Positions 7,555 to 15,360 are shown, counted from the first letter of the stretch. The stretch is 15,953 bases of DNA from an uncultured Cloacibacillus sp. (GCA_900545755.1 URAG01000052.1:1-15953), one strand, 5' to 3'. Program-made: numbers and translations. Notes: generated by a model not told the origin, from the sequence alone.

Positions 7555-7583
7555 TTGATATCAGCACAGATTATCATTATATT
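7555..7583 (+). promoter_or_regulatory. Predicted sigma-70 promoter of the PFOR gene
   Basis: TTGATA (7555-7560) and TATATT (7578-7583) are separated by 17 bases. The resulting leader of about 105 bases contains CAATAATA twice (7627-7634 and 7645-7652) and TTGACA at 7641-7646, which lacks a good -10 box at the right distance. Apart from these elements the 295-base gap 7401-7695 shows no gene. Confidence 0.55.
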
Positions 7584-7695
7584 GCCCGACCTAGCCGCGA
7601 GGGCTGGAAATTTGCAGAAAATTGTGCAATAATAAGTTGTTTGACAATAATATGCGTAAAACCCAAATGTTGGGAAGCAAATGGGAGGTAAAAAA

Positions 7696-10600
7696 ATGTC
7701 AGAGAGAAAGATGGTAACGGTAGACGGCAACGAAGCGGCGGCACATGTCGCCCACGCCGTGAACGAGGTAATCTCTATATACCCGATTACACCGTCGTCG
7801 CCGATGGGAGAATGGTCGGATCAGTGGTCCGCGGAGCACCGCCCAAACATATGGGGAACCGTTCCGCTTGTCGAAGAAATGCAGAGCGAAGCCGGAGCTT
7901 CCGGAGCATATCATGGAGCTATCCAGGCCGGAGCGCTCGGTACGACTTTCACGGCCTCGCAGGGACTTCTCCTCATGATCCCGAACATGTACAAAATCGC
8001 CGGCGAGCTTACGAGCACAGTAATGCACGTTACGGCGCGCAGCATCGCGACCCACGCGCTCTCCATTTTTGGAGACCACTCCGACGTGATGGCTGTTCGC
8101 AATACAGGCTGGGCGATGCTCTGCTCCTCAACGGTCCAGGAGACGACCGACAACGCCCTTATCGCGCAGATGGCGACGCTCGAGGGACATGTACCAGTCC
8201 TCCACTTCTTCGACGGTTTCCGTACCAGCCACGAAGAAATGAAGATTGAAGAAATCCCATACGATGTCATGCGCGCCTGCATCGACGACGACCTCGTCCG
8301 CGAGCACCGCTATAACAGGCTCACGCCCGACGCGCCGCTCGTCCGCGGGACCGCGCAGAACCCCGACGTCTTCTTCCAGGCCAGAGAAGGCGCCAACCGC
8401 TACTACGCCGACATGCCCGACATCTTCCAGGCCGCGATGGACAAATTCGCGAAGATCACGGGCCGCCAGTACCACCTTTTCGACTACTACGGAGCGCCCG
8501 ACGCGGAGCGCGTAATAGTCATCATGGGCTCAGGCGCGGCCGTCACCCGCGAGACAGTCGATTACATGAACCAGCACGGCGAGAAGGTCGGCCTCGTAGC
8601 CGTCCGCCTCTTCCGTCCCTTCGACGTCAAGCGCTTCTGCAACGCGCTGCCCGCTACAGTCAGGACGATAGCCGTCCTCGACCGCAGCAAAGACCCCGCA
8701 GCCATCTGCGAGCCGCTCTGCGCCGACGTGCGCGAAGCGCTTAACGGCAGCGGCATCACCGTCGTCGGCGGACGCTACGGCCTCTCCTCGAAGGACTTCA
8801 CCCCGGCCATGGTCAAGGGCGTCTACGACGAGCTCAACAAGCTCGAGCCGAAAGACGGCTTCACCATCGGCATTGAGGACGACGTCACCTTCAAGAGCCT
8901 GCCCTACGACCCGTCCTTCGACACCGAGAATCCGAAGACCGTCCGTTGCCTCTTCTACGGCCTCGGCTCCGACGGAACCGTCGGCGCGAACAAAAACTCC
9001 ATCAAGATAATAGGCCAGGAGACCGACCTCTACGCCCAGGGCTACTACAGCTACGACTCTAAGAAGTCCGGCGGCTACACCGTCAGCCACCTGCGCTTCG
9101 GTCCCGATCCGATATACGCCAGCTACCTCATCAACAAGGCCAACTTCCTCGCCTGCCACGTCTACTCCTTCCTTGAGAAGCTCGACGTGCTAAAGAACGC
9201 GGCGGACGGCGGCACCTTCCTCCTCAACGCGCCCTTCGGCCCCGAGGAGATCTGGGGCAAGCTGCCCTACCGCTACCAGAAGCAGATAATAGACAAACAC
9301 CTCAAGTTCTACGTCATCGACGCCGTTAAGATCGCGAAGGAGACCGGCATGGGCTCGCGCACGAACACAATCATGCAGACCTGCTTCTTCGCCATCAGCG
9401 GCATCCTCCCGCAGGACGAGGCCATCAAGGCCATCAAGGACTCAATCGTCAAGAGCTACAGCCGCAAGGGCCAGGCGGTAGTCGACAAGAACATCAAGGC
9501 CGTCGACGAAACACTCGCCAACCTCCACGAGGTCAAGGTTCCCGCGGAGGCTACCAGCACCTTCGACATCCTCCCGCCCGTCGCCGACGACGCGCCTGAG
9601 TTCGTCAAGGACGTGCTCGGACCAATGATGGTGCTTGAGGGCGACAATCTCCCTGTCTCCGCGTTGCCGGAGGACGGAACCTTCCCGACTGCGACGACGC
9701 AGTACGAGAAGAGAAACATAGCAATCGACATCCCCGTCTGGGATCCAAACCTCTGCATCCAGTGCGGCAAGTGCGTACTCGTCTGCCCGCACGCCGCGAT
9801 ACGCTCCAAGGTCTACGACAAGAAGCTCCTTGAGGAAGCCCCCGAGACCTTCAAACACGCCGACGCGAAGTGGAAGAACTTCCCCGGCGAAGCCTTCACG
9901 GTACAGATCGCTCCAGAGGACTGCACCGGCTGCGGCCTCTGCGCCCACAACTGCCCGGTGAAGGCCAAGGAAGAAGGCGGCGCGCGTCCGCTCACGATGC
10001 GCACCCAGATGCCGCTCCGCGAAGCCGAGCGCGCGAACTGGAACTTCTTCCTCGACATTCCCGAGACCGACAGAAACCAGCTCAACACCTCTACCGTCAA
10101 AGACGTACAGCTCCTCCGTCCGCTCTTTGAATTCTCGGGCGCCTGCGCCGGCTGCGGCGAGACCCCGTACCTCAAGCTCCTCTCGCAGCTCTTCGGCGAC
10201 AGGGCGATAATAGCGAACGCCACCGGCTGCTCCTCCATCTACGGAGGCAACCTCCCGACCACCCCGTGGTGCGTCAACGACGAAGGCAGAGGCCCTGCGT
10301 GGAGCAACTCGCTCTTTGAAGACGCGGCCGAATTCGGACTCGGCTTCCGCCTCGCGATAGACAAACACGCCGAATACGCCGCCGAGCTCCTTAAGAAGAT
10401 GGAGCCCGAACTCGGCGAAGAAGCCGTCAAGGCGATACTCGAAGCCCCGCAGACCACCGACGCCGAGATAAAAGCCGTCGAAGAGAAGATCGACGAAGTC
10501 AAGGCGCAGCTCCACTACATGGGCACCGAAGAGGCCGAAGAACTTGAATCCGTCATCGACAACCTCGCAAAGAAATCCGTCTGGAGCATAGGCGGAGACG

Positions 10601-11226
10601 GCTGGGCGTATGACATCGGCTACGGCGGACTCGACCACGTCATCGCCTCAGGCCGCAACATCAACATCCTCGTCCTCGACACTGAAGTCTACTCCAATAC
10701 CGGCGGACAGGCCTCAAAGGCAACCCCGCGCGGAGCTGTCGCGAAATTCGCCGCCGCCGGCAAAAAGATGGGCAAGAAAGACCTCGCTATGATGGCCATG
10801 AGCTACGGCAACGTCTACGTCGGAAAGGTATCCATCGGAGCCAACGACGCGCACACCGTCAAGGTCTTCAAGGAAGCCGAAGCCTACAACGGCCCCTCCA
10901 TCATCATCGCCTACTGCCACTGCATAGCGCACGGCATAGACATGGTCAACGGCCTCGACCAGCAGAAGCGCGCGGTAGACTCCGGCCACTGGATGCTCAT
11001 GCGCTACAACCCGGATCTCGCCAAAGAGGGCAAGAACCCGCTTATCATCGACAGCAAAGAACCGACGCTGCCGCTTGAGGACTACATCTACAACGAAGTC
11101 CGCTACAAGAGCCTCAAGACTATGAATGCGGAAGAAGCCGCCGCGCTGCTTGAAGAAGAGAAGAAAGCCATAAAGGACAAGTGGCGCTTCTACAAGCACA
11201 TGGCCGAAATGAAAATGGACGACTAG
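7696..11226 (+). CDS. nifJ: Pyruvate:ferredoxin (flavodoxin) oxidoreductase
   Basis: A 1176-residue single-chain PFOR, normal length for the family. It oxidises pyruvate with CoA to acetyl-CoA, CO2 and reduced ferredoxin in the cytoplasm. Domains in order: POR N-terminal pyruvate-binding domain (YPITPSSPMGEW near residue 30), a transketolase C-like domain, the gamma domain (from about residue 415, LFYGLGSDGTVGANK), an EKR linker, a two-cluster ferredoxin domain (CIQCGKCVLVCP from about 688; CTGCGLCAHNCPVK from about 743), and the TPP domain with CAGCGETPY (about 816), GDGWAYDIGYGG and TEVYSNTGGQASKATP (about 995). Cysteines for three 4Fe-4S clusters are present. The start is ATG 7696, preceded by GGGAGG; an in-frame ATG at 7681 would place this ribosome site inside the gene. 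The gene has its own promoter and terminator and is likely highly expressed. Confidence 0.97.
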   Translation: MSERKMVTVDGNEAAAHVAHAVNEVISIYPITPSSPMGEWSDQWSAEHRPNIWGTVPLVEEMQSEAGASGAYHGAIQAGALGTTFTASQGLLLMIPNMYKIAGELTSTVMHVTARSIATHALSIFGDHSDVMAVRNTGWAMLCSSTVQETTDNALIAQMATLEGHVPVLHFFDGFRTSHEEMKIEEIPYDVMRACIDDDLVREHRYNRLTPDAPLVRGTAQNPDVFFQAREGANRYYADMPDIFQAAMDKFAKITGRQYHLFDYYGAPDAERVIVIMGSGAAVTRETVDYMNQHGEKVGLVAVRLFRPFDVKRFCNALPATVRTIAVLDRSKDPAAICEPLCADVREALNGSGITVVGGRYGLSSKDFTPAMVKGVYDELNKLEPKDGFTIGIEDDVTFKSLPYDPSFDTENPKTVRCLFYGLGSDGTVGANKNSIKIIGQETDLYAQGYYSYDSKKSGGYTVSHLRFGPDPIYASYLINKANFLACHVYSFLEKLDVLKNAADGGTFLLNAPFGPEEIWGKLPYRYQKQIIDKHLKFYVIDAVKIAKETGMGSRTNTIMQTCFFAISGILPQDEAIKAIKDSIVKSYSRKGQAVVDKNIKAVDETLANLHEVKVPAEATSTFDILPPVADDAPEFVKDVLGPMMVLEGDNLPVSALPEDGTFPTATTQYEKRNIAIDIPVWDPNLCIQCGKCVLVCPHAAIRSKVYDKKLLEEAPETFKHADAKWKNFPGEAFTVQIAPEDCTGCGLCAHNCPVKAKEEGGARPLTMRTQMPLREAERANWNFFLDIPETDRNQLNTSTVKDVQLLRPLFEFSGACAGCGETPYLKLLSQLFGDRAIIANATGCSSIYGGNLPTTPWCVNDEGRGPAWSNSLFEDAAEFGLGFRLAIDKHAEYAAELLKKMEPELGEEAVKAILEAPQTTDAEIKAVEEKIDEVKAQLHYMGTEEAEELESVIDNLAKKSVWSIGGDGWAYDIGYGGLDHVIASGRNINILVLDTEVYSNTGGQASKATPRGAVAKFAAAGKKMGKKDLAMMAMSYGNVYVGKVSIGANDAHTVKVFKEAEAYNGPSIIIAYCHCIAHGIDMVNGLDQQKRAVDSGHWMLMRYNPDLAKEGKNPLIIDSKEPTLPLEDYIYNEVRYKSLKTMNAEEAAALLEEEKKAIKDKWRFYKHMAEMKMDD

Positions 11227-11250
11227 TCCGAAGGACTGAGAAACGCTGTA

Positions 11251-11281
11251 AAGAAGCCCCCGCGCAGGGGGCTTCTTTTTT
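11251..11281 (+). terminator. Intrinsic terminator of the PFOR gene
   Basis: AAGAAGCCCCC (11251-11261) pairs with GGGGGCTTCTT (11267-11277), an 11-bp stem with a 5-base loop, and a run of T follows to 11281. It is a textbook Rho-independent terminator 24 bases after the stop codon. Confidence 0.93.
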
Positions 11282-11534
11282 GTCTCCGCGGCCTGACGGC
11301 GCGGGTGAATTGTGTGCTCACACCGCACAAATTTTTTAGAATCTTGCGAAATTGTAAGTAATTGACAAAAAAAAACGACATTACCACTTGAATAAACCCC
11401 GCCTGACGAAGTAATATACAGTCACCCAACGACCGCGGCGAAAAACGCCGTAGCGGCGTTCAAGCGAACTCCGCATTTCTACGTTTACAGCGGTCTTGTG
11501 GATTGGAATTTACTGAGGGAAGGGTAGGTCATCC
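11282..11534 (+). promoter_or_regulatory. Intergenic control region upstream of the carboxyltransferase gene
   Basis: The region has no gene. A possible promoter is TTGAAT (11388-11393) and TAATAT (11412-11417) with an 18-base spacer. TTGACA at 11362-11367 has no good -10 box at the right distance. An imperfect palindrome, AATTGTG (11308-11314) against CACAAATT (11326-11333), lies just after the PFOR terminator. In the leader, AACGCCG/CGGCGTT (11444-11450 and 11454-11460) forms a short hairpin with a 3-base loop. All assignments are by eye. Confidence 0.35.
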
Positions 11535-13088
11535 ATGTCAGAAACAGTGGTGAAGCAGGAAATCAAGGACGCTAACGGGAACGTGATAGCTACGAAGATA
11601 ACGACCGCCGAAGCCGTAAAGGCAGAGCAGACTGCGGCAGCCGAAGCTCCGTCCATTTCCGTGCATGAAGTGAAGAAACCGGCAGAAACAAAGAAAAAAC
11701 CCCGTGTCGGAATAACAGAAACGGCATTCCGCGACGCGCACCAGTCTATAATGGCGACGCGCCTCCGCACAGACGACATGCTGCCGATATGCGAAGCCGT
11801 GGATGAAGTAGGCTACCACTCCATAGAATGTTGGGGCGGCGCTACCTTCGACTCAGCGATGCGCTTCCTTAACGAAGACCCATGGGAAAGGCTCCGCCAG
11901 TTCAAAAAGCGTCTCAAAAAGACGAAGACCCAGATGCTCCTCCGCGGGCAGAACCTCGTCGGCTACCGCCACTACTCCGACGAGACGGTGCGCGAATTCG
12001 TCAAGCGCGCCATCGGCAACGGAATGGACATCATCCGCGTATTCGACGCGCTCAACGACCTCCGCAACATGTCCATAGCTGCTGAGGCCGTCAAAAAAGA
12101 GGGCGGCGAGCTACAGATGACGATATCCTACACGGTATCTCCAGTCCACACGCTCGACCTTTTCGCGAAGCAGGCGCAGGACATGGCGGGAATGGGCGCC
12201 GACTCGATATGCATCAAGGACATGGCCGGGCTTCTCTCTCCGACAGCGGCGACCTCGCTTGTCAAGGCGATACGCAAAAAGGTAGACCTGCCCATCCAGA
12301 TACACAGCCACTATACAAGCGGCATGGCGTCGATGACCTACCTCGCGGCTCTCGAAGCCGGTGCAAACGTCGTAGACTGCGCAATCTCGCCCTTCGCTAT
12401 GGGCACAAGCCAGCCCGCCACTGAAACGATGGTGGCGGCGCTCGCCGGCGGCCCGCTTGACACCGGGCTCTCGCTCGACAAGCTTCTGCCGGTAGCGAAG
12501 CACTACGAGAAACTGCGCGAAAAATACAAAGACATCATCATGGGAGTCAGCGGCGTCAACGTCAACATCCTACTCTACCAGATACCGGGCGGAATGTACT
12601 CCAACCTTCAGAGCCAGCTCAAGGAAGGCGGCTGCGTGAGCATGTTCAAGGAAGTGGTCGTGGAAGTGCGGCGCGGCCGCAAGGAATTGGGGTATCCGCC
12701 GGGCGTCCCGCCGACCGGCGAGTATGAGGGAACTCAGGCGGCGATGAACGTCATCTCCGGCAAGCGCTGGAAGATGATCCCGAACGAAGTACGCCAGTAT
12801 TTCCGCGGATATTACGGAAAGACTCCGGCCCCAGTCGATCCCGAGATACAGAAGATAGTCCTCGGCGACGAGCAGCCGATCACCTGCCGCCCCGGAGAAA
12901 AGATCCCGCCGGAGATCGAGCAGGCGAAGAAGGAAATAGGCGTATGGTGCACCCAGCCGGAAGACGTCCTCTCCTACATCCTCTTCCCGCAGGTCGCGAA
13001 AGACTTCCTCCCCGCGAAGTTCGCGAAGGAAAACTACGCCGACCTCGGCAACGAGCCGCAGGACGCCCCAGAGGCTTACGCAATATAA
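11535..13088 (+). CDS. Carboxyltransferase subunit of pyruvate carboxylase/oxaloacetate decarboxylase, no biotin domain
   Basis: A 517-residue protein. Residues about 57-330 form the HMGL-like TIM barrel: ITETAFRDAHQS with metal ligand Asp67, SICIKDMAGLL with Lys228 (the lysine expected to be carbamylated), and His257/His259 in IHSHYTSG. The PYC_OADA domain follows (GGMYSNLQSQLKE, PPTGEYEGTQAAMNVI, YFRGYYGKTPAPVD). The enzyme moves a carboxyl group between carboxybiotin and pyruvate/oxaloacetate. It ends shortly after PQVAKDFL, without the C-terminal biotinyl domain and MKM motif of standard OadA/PycB, so a separate biotin carrier must exist elsewhere. A 55-residue Lys/Glu/Ala-rich N-terminal tail precedes the barrel and is probably disordered. 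Carboxylase versus decarboxylase use cannot be decided here because no partner subunit is in the window. The ribosome site is modest (GGGAAGGGTAGGT before ATG). Confidence 0.92.
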   Translation: MSETVVKQEIKDANGNVIATKITTAEAVKAEQTAAAEAPSISVHEVKKPAETKKKPRVGITETAFRDAHQSIMATRLRTDDMLPICEAVDEVGYHSIECWGGATFDSAMRFLNEDPWERLRQFKKRLKKTKTQMLLRGQNLVGYRHYSDETVREFVKRAIGNGMDIIRVFDALNDLRNMSIAAEAVKKEGGELQMTISYTVSPVHTLDLFAKQAQDMAGMGADSICIKDMAGLLSPTAATSLVKAIRKKVDLPIQIHSHYTSGMASMTYLAALEAGANVVDCAISPFAMGTSQPATETMVAALAGGPLDTGLSLDKLLPVAKHYEKLREKYKDIIMGVSGVNVNILLYQIPGGMYSNLQSQLKEGGCVSMFKEVVVEVRRGRKELGYPPGVPPTGEYEGTQAAMNVISGKRWKMIPNEVRQYFRGYYGKTPAPVDPEIQKIVLGDEQPITCRPGEKIPPEIEQAKKEIGVWCTQPEDVLSYILFPQVAKDFLPAKFAKENYADLGNEPQDAPEAYAI

Positions 13089-13108
13089 CGAAGGCAGATT
13101 TTATGCAC

Positions 13109-13141
13109 AAGAGAGGCGCGCAAAATGCGCCTCTCTTTTTA
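13109..13141 (+). terminator. Intrinsic terminator of the carboxyltransferase gene
   Basis: AAGAGAGGCGC (13109-13119) pairs with GCGCCTCTCTT (13127-13137), an 11-bp stem with a 7-base loop followed by TTT and ATT. It separates the gene from the DUF2284 operon. Confidence 0.92.
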
Positions 13142-13156
13142 TTCCCTGCGTCCTCG

Positions 13157-13185
13157 TTGAAGTTTCGCACGCGCTTGAGTACAAT
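13157..13185 (+). promoter_or_regulatory. Predicted sigma-70 promoter of the DUF2284-DUF1622 operon
   Basis: TTGAAG (13157-13162) and TACAAT (13180-13185) are separated by exactly 17 bases, placing the transcript start about 30 bases before the GTG start codon at 13222. Confidence 0.65.
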
Positions 13186-13221
13186 GTTAAAAATAGACAG
13201 GCGTAAAAAGGAGGATAAGCC

Positions 13222-13779
13222 GTGCTGAAATATTCCGCCGTCCCGCTTGGAAACAAAATTACCGTTAGCGACTACGTCCGCGATTACGTCGACGTGCCGC
13301 GCTTCCTTGAATGCTGCAAAGCCTGCCCAAACTACGGCGTGAAATGGTCCTGCCCGCCATACGACTTCGACCCGCTCGGGCTGTGGAAGCGGTTCCGCGA
13401 ATTTTGGATTTTCGGCGTCAAATTAACCCTCGGCGGCGAGATCATAGGCACTGACTACAACTCCCCAGAGATAAACGAAGAGATACGCGCCGTCTTCACA
13501 GCAGAGAAGAAAAAGCTGATGGAGCACGCGCTCGCCCTCGAAAAAGAATATCCAGGCAGCCTGGGCCTCTCGGCGGGAAGCTGTACGCTCTGCGCCGAAT
13601 GTTCGAAAAAATCAGGCGCGCCCTGCCGCCGTCCTGAGCTCATGCGCTATTCCATAGAATCGCTCGGAGGCGACGTATGCTCGACGGCGGAGAACCTTCT
13701 GTCTACGCCGGTAAAATGGGTAAAGGAAGGCAAAACGCCGGAATACTTCGTCCTCGTCTGCGGCCTGCTTAGGAGATAG
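13222..13779 (+). CDS. DUF2284 cysteine-rich putative metal-binding protein
   Basis: A 185-residue soluble protein matching the DUF2284 pattern. The first cysteine group is C31 C32 xx C35 with C44 in KWSCPPYDFDP; the second is C121 xx C124 xx C127 with C135, then RYSIESLGGDVC (C153). This spacing resembles an iron-sulfur or other metal site, and family members are annotated only as predicted metal-binding proteins. The function is unknown. The start is GTG 13222 with AAGGAGG seven bases upstream; no ATG in the frame fits better. The last codons, AGG AGA TAG, double as the Shine-Dalgarno sequence for the next gene, so the two are probably translationally coupled. No signal peptide or membrane segment is seen. 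Confidence 0.85.
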   Translation: MLKYSAVPLGNKITVSDYVRDYVDVPRFLECCKACPNYGVKWSCPPYDFDPLGLWKRFREFWIFGVKLTLGGEIIGTDYNSPEINEEIRAVFTAEKKKLMEHALALEKEYPGSLGLSAGSCTLCAECSKKSGAPCRRPELMRYSIESLGGDVCSTAENLLSTPVKWVKEGKTPEYFVLVCGLLRR

Positions 13780-13785
13780 CCCGCC

Positions 13786-14184
13786 ATGGAATTTCTCAGC
13801 TCCGCACCGCACACGCTCCACCTCTTCGCTGAATACACCTGCGCTGCAATCGAATTCATCAGCATAATCATCATACTCTGCGGCGTCGCCACCGCCATAA
13901 CGCGCGGCCTGCGCCTCGCGCTTTCGCAACGCCGTGCCGCAAAAAACGAATGGCTTCATCTGCGCCTCGCGCTTGAAGAGACGCTCATGCTCGGCCTACA
14001 ATTCCTCATGGCCGCAGACATAATCGGGACTATAAGCAACCCCGACCTACAGGGCGTGATCGTCCTCACAGTCATCGTACTCCTGCGCGTCGTCCTCAGC
14101 TTTACGCTCAGCCGCGAAGTAGCGGAAATGGACAGACGCGAACGAGAAGCCGAAGGCCGAGCGCGGTCAGACGAACAAAAATGA
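13786..14184 (+). CDS. DUF1622 small integral membrane protein
   Basis: A 132-residue protein with three likely transmembrane segments, at about residues 17-38 (AAIEFISIIIILCGVATAI), 66-86 (TLMLGLQFLMAADIIGTI) and 88-108 (LQGVIVLTVIVLLRVVLSF). A basic loop with RGLRLALSQRRAAKNEW lies between the first two, and the charged C-terminal tail (RREREAEGRARSDEQK) is probably cytoplasmic. The pattern, including LALEETLMLGLQFLMAADII, matches DUF1622, a family of unknown function. It begins 6 bases after the DUF2284 stop, and AGGAG (13771-13775) lies inside the end of that gene. The coupling suggests that the cysteine-rich protein and the membrane protein act together; this is inference. Confidence 0.85.
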   Translation: MEFLSSAPHTLHLFAEYTCAAIEFISIIIILCGVATAITRGLRLALSQRRAAKNEWLHLRLALEETLMLGLQFLMAADIIGTISNPDLQGVIVLTVIVLLRVVLSFTLSREVAEMDRREREAEGRARSDEQK

Positions 14185-14238
14185 CGCGGACGCGACGCGT
14201 TAGAGAGTATATATTATTATCCGAAAGGGAGATAAAAA

Positions 14239-14895
14239 ATGAAATTTTTCCTTGACACAGCAAACCTCGACGAAATCAAAGAAGCGTGCTCATGGGGCGT
14301 CGTCGCCGGCGTAACCACCAATCCGACGCTCGTCTCGAAAGAGGGAAACATCGACTTCCACACGCGCGTGCGCGAAATAGCCGAAGTCGTAAACGGCCCG
14401 GTCAGCGCCGAGGCGGTATCGCTTGAGAAGTCCAAGCTCGTCGAAGAGGCGAAGGTCATCGCGAAGATCCACCCGCATGTCGTCGTCAAAATACCGCTCT
14501 GCCTAGACGGGCTCGGCGCGGTAAAAGAGCTCTCCGCTCTCGGCATCAAGACCAACGTCACGCTCGTCTTCTCCGCCAACCAGGCGATACTCGCCGCCGC
14601 AGCCGGCGCTACCTACGTAAGTCCCTTCGTCGGACGCCTCAACGACATCGGCGAAGACGGCCTCAAGCTCGTCTACGACGTAGTCGACATCTACGACACA
14701 TACGGCATAGAGACGAAGGTCATCGCCGCGAGCCTGCGCCACCCCGCCCACGTCCTCGAATGCGCGAAAGCAGGGGCAGACTACGCGACAGTCCCATTCA
14801 AAGTCCTCAAAATGCTTTTTAACCACCCGCTCACGACCAAAGGCATCGACCAGTTCAACGCCGACTGGGCGAAATACATGGCGACGAAAAAATAA
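14239..14895 (+). CDS. tal: Transaldolase, TalC/MipB type (class 3B)
   Basis: A 218-residue single-domain barrel of the small transaldolase/fructose-6-phosphate aldolase group. Signatures are [25 protein letters not shown], the Schiff-base lysine Lys84 in VVVKIPL, and [12 protein letters not shown]. Two positions separate the activities: E. coli FSA has Gln59 and Tyr131, whereas here Glu58 (SAEAVS) and Phe130 (SPFVGR) occupy the equivalent places, as in true TalC transaldolases. It most likely interconverts sedoheptulose-7-P plus glyceraldehyde-3-P with erythrose-4-P plus fructose-6-P in the non-oxidative pentose phosphate pathway. AAAGGGAG lies seven bases before the ATG. The 54 bases before it include an AT-rich TATATATTATTAT stretch that may hold a promoter, without a clear -35 box. 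Confidence 0.94.
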   Translation: MKFFLDTANLDEIKEACSWGVVAGVTTNPTLVSKEGNIDFHTRVREIAEVVNGPVSAEAVSLEKSKLVEEAKVIAKIHPHVVVKIPLCLDGLGAVKELSALGIKTNVTLVFSANQAILAAAAGATYVSPFVGRLNDIGEDGLKLVYDVVDIYDTYGIETKVIAASLRHPAHVLECAKAGADYATVPFKVLKMLFNHPLTTKGIDQFNADWAKYMATKK

Positions 14896-14903
14896 CTTTC
14901 CCT

Positions 14904-14929
14904 GCGCTGGCGGCGAACGCCGCCAGCGC
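14904..14929 (+). terminator. Hairpin terminator of the transaldolase gene
   Basis: GCGCTGGCGGC (14904-14914) pairs perfectly with GCCGCCAGCGC (14919-14929) around a GAAC loop. The tail is only TTGCC, and the -35 box of the tRNA promoter starts at the next base, so the two elements abut. Confidence 0.65.
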
Positions 14930-14958
14930 TTGCCATAACGGGCCGCAGCGATTATAAT
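14930..14958 (+). promoter_or_regulatory. Promoter of tRNA-Ser
   Basis: TTGCCA (14930-14935) and a perfect TATAAT (14953-14958) are separated by 17 bases. The expected transcript start near 14965 is 8 bases before the mature tRNA 5' end. Confidence 0.75.
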
Positions 14959-14972
14959 GCACCAGTAAACGC

Positions 14973-15060
14973 GGAGAGTTGTCCGAGCGGTCTATGGTGA
15001 TTGACTTGAAATCAATTGGGTGTCACAGCCCCGGGGGTTCGAATCCTCCACTCTCCGCCA
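14973..15060 (+). tRNA. tRNA-Ser, anticodon UGA
   Basis: A class II tRNA of 88 bases including encoded CCA. The acceptor stem is GGAGAGT (14973-14979) with ACTCTCC (15050-15056), a perfect 7-bp match. The anticodon stem ATTGA/TCAAT encloses the loop CTTGAAA, giving anticodon TGA at 15007-15009. A long variable arm (GGGTGTCACAGCCC) and the T-loop GGTTCGAATCC support serine. It reads UCA-type codons. The gene marks the border between GC-rich core genes and AT-rich accessory sequence, so it may be an integration site. Confidence 0.96.
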
Positions 15061-15123
15061 TTTATTTGTGATACCTTGCTATTACTAAATAAATCAGTTC
15101 TCAGAGGTCGGAATTGCCGAGCT

Positions 15124-15142
15124 GGTACAAAAAAGGTACAAA
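15124..15142. repeat. Short direct repeat GGTACAAA
   Basis: GGTACAAA occurs at 15124-15131 and 15135-15142, separated by AAA, about 65 bases after the tRNA-Ser. It may be a recombinase or regulator site or chance. Confidence 0.4.
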
Positions 15143-15203
15143 GTAGGTGATTCCGATTATTTTATATTTACACCCGAAAGCAACAGAATCGTCGGCAAAA
15201 TAT

Positions 15204-15271
15204 CATTTTCGATTTCTCTTTTTCTACGCCAACAAATCGATATAACCTGCGCCTTTATCCAATCGAAAATG
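15204..15271. repeat. 11-bp perfect inverted repeat
   Basis: CATTTTCGATT (15204-15214) and AATCGAAAATG (15261-15271) are exact reverse complements separated by 46 bases. A related AAATCGAT word lies between them. No coding gene is enclosed. It could be an operator, a remnant of element ends, or a structured RNA. Confidence 0.5.
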
Positions 15272-15360
15272 GGGCCTGGTTTATTGTTGTATAAAAAAAG
15301 CTCCTTCGTTCCTTGGAAAGCAAAAGCACATATCTATGGATATGAGGTTTTATAGAATAA

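Noticed and set aside
7641..7670. TTGACA at 7641 as main PFOR promoter
   Set aside because: The -35 box is perfect but the hexamer 17-18 bases downstream (CAAATG/AAATGT) is poor; the TTGATA/TATATT pair at 7555-7583 fits better.
9442..10638. 398-residue minus-strand frame opposite the PFOR gene
   Set aside because: It overlaps the conserved ferredoxin and TPP domains of PFOR and has a biased composition typical of antisense frames in high-GC coding sequence.
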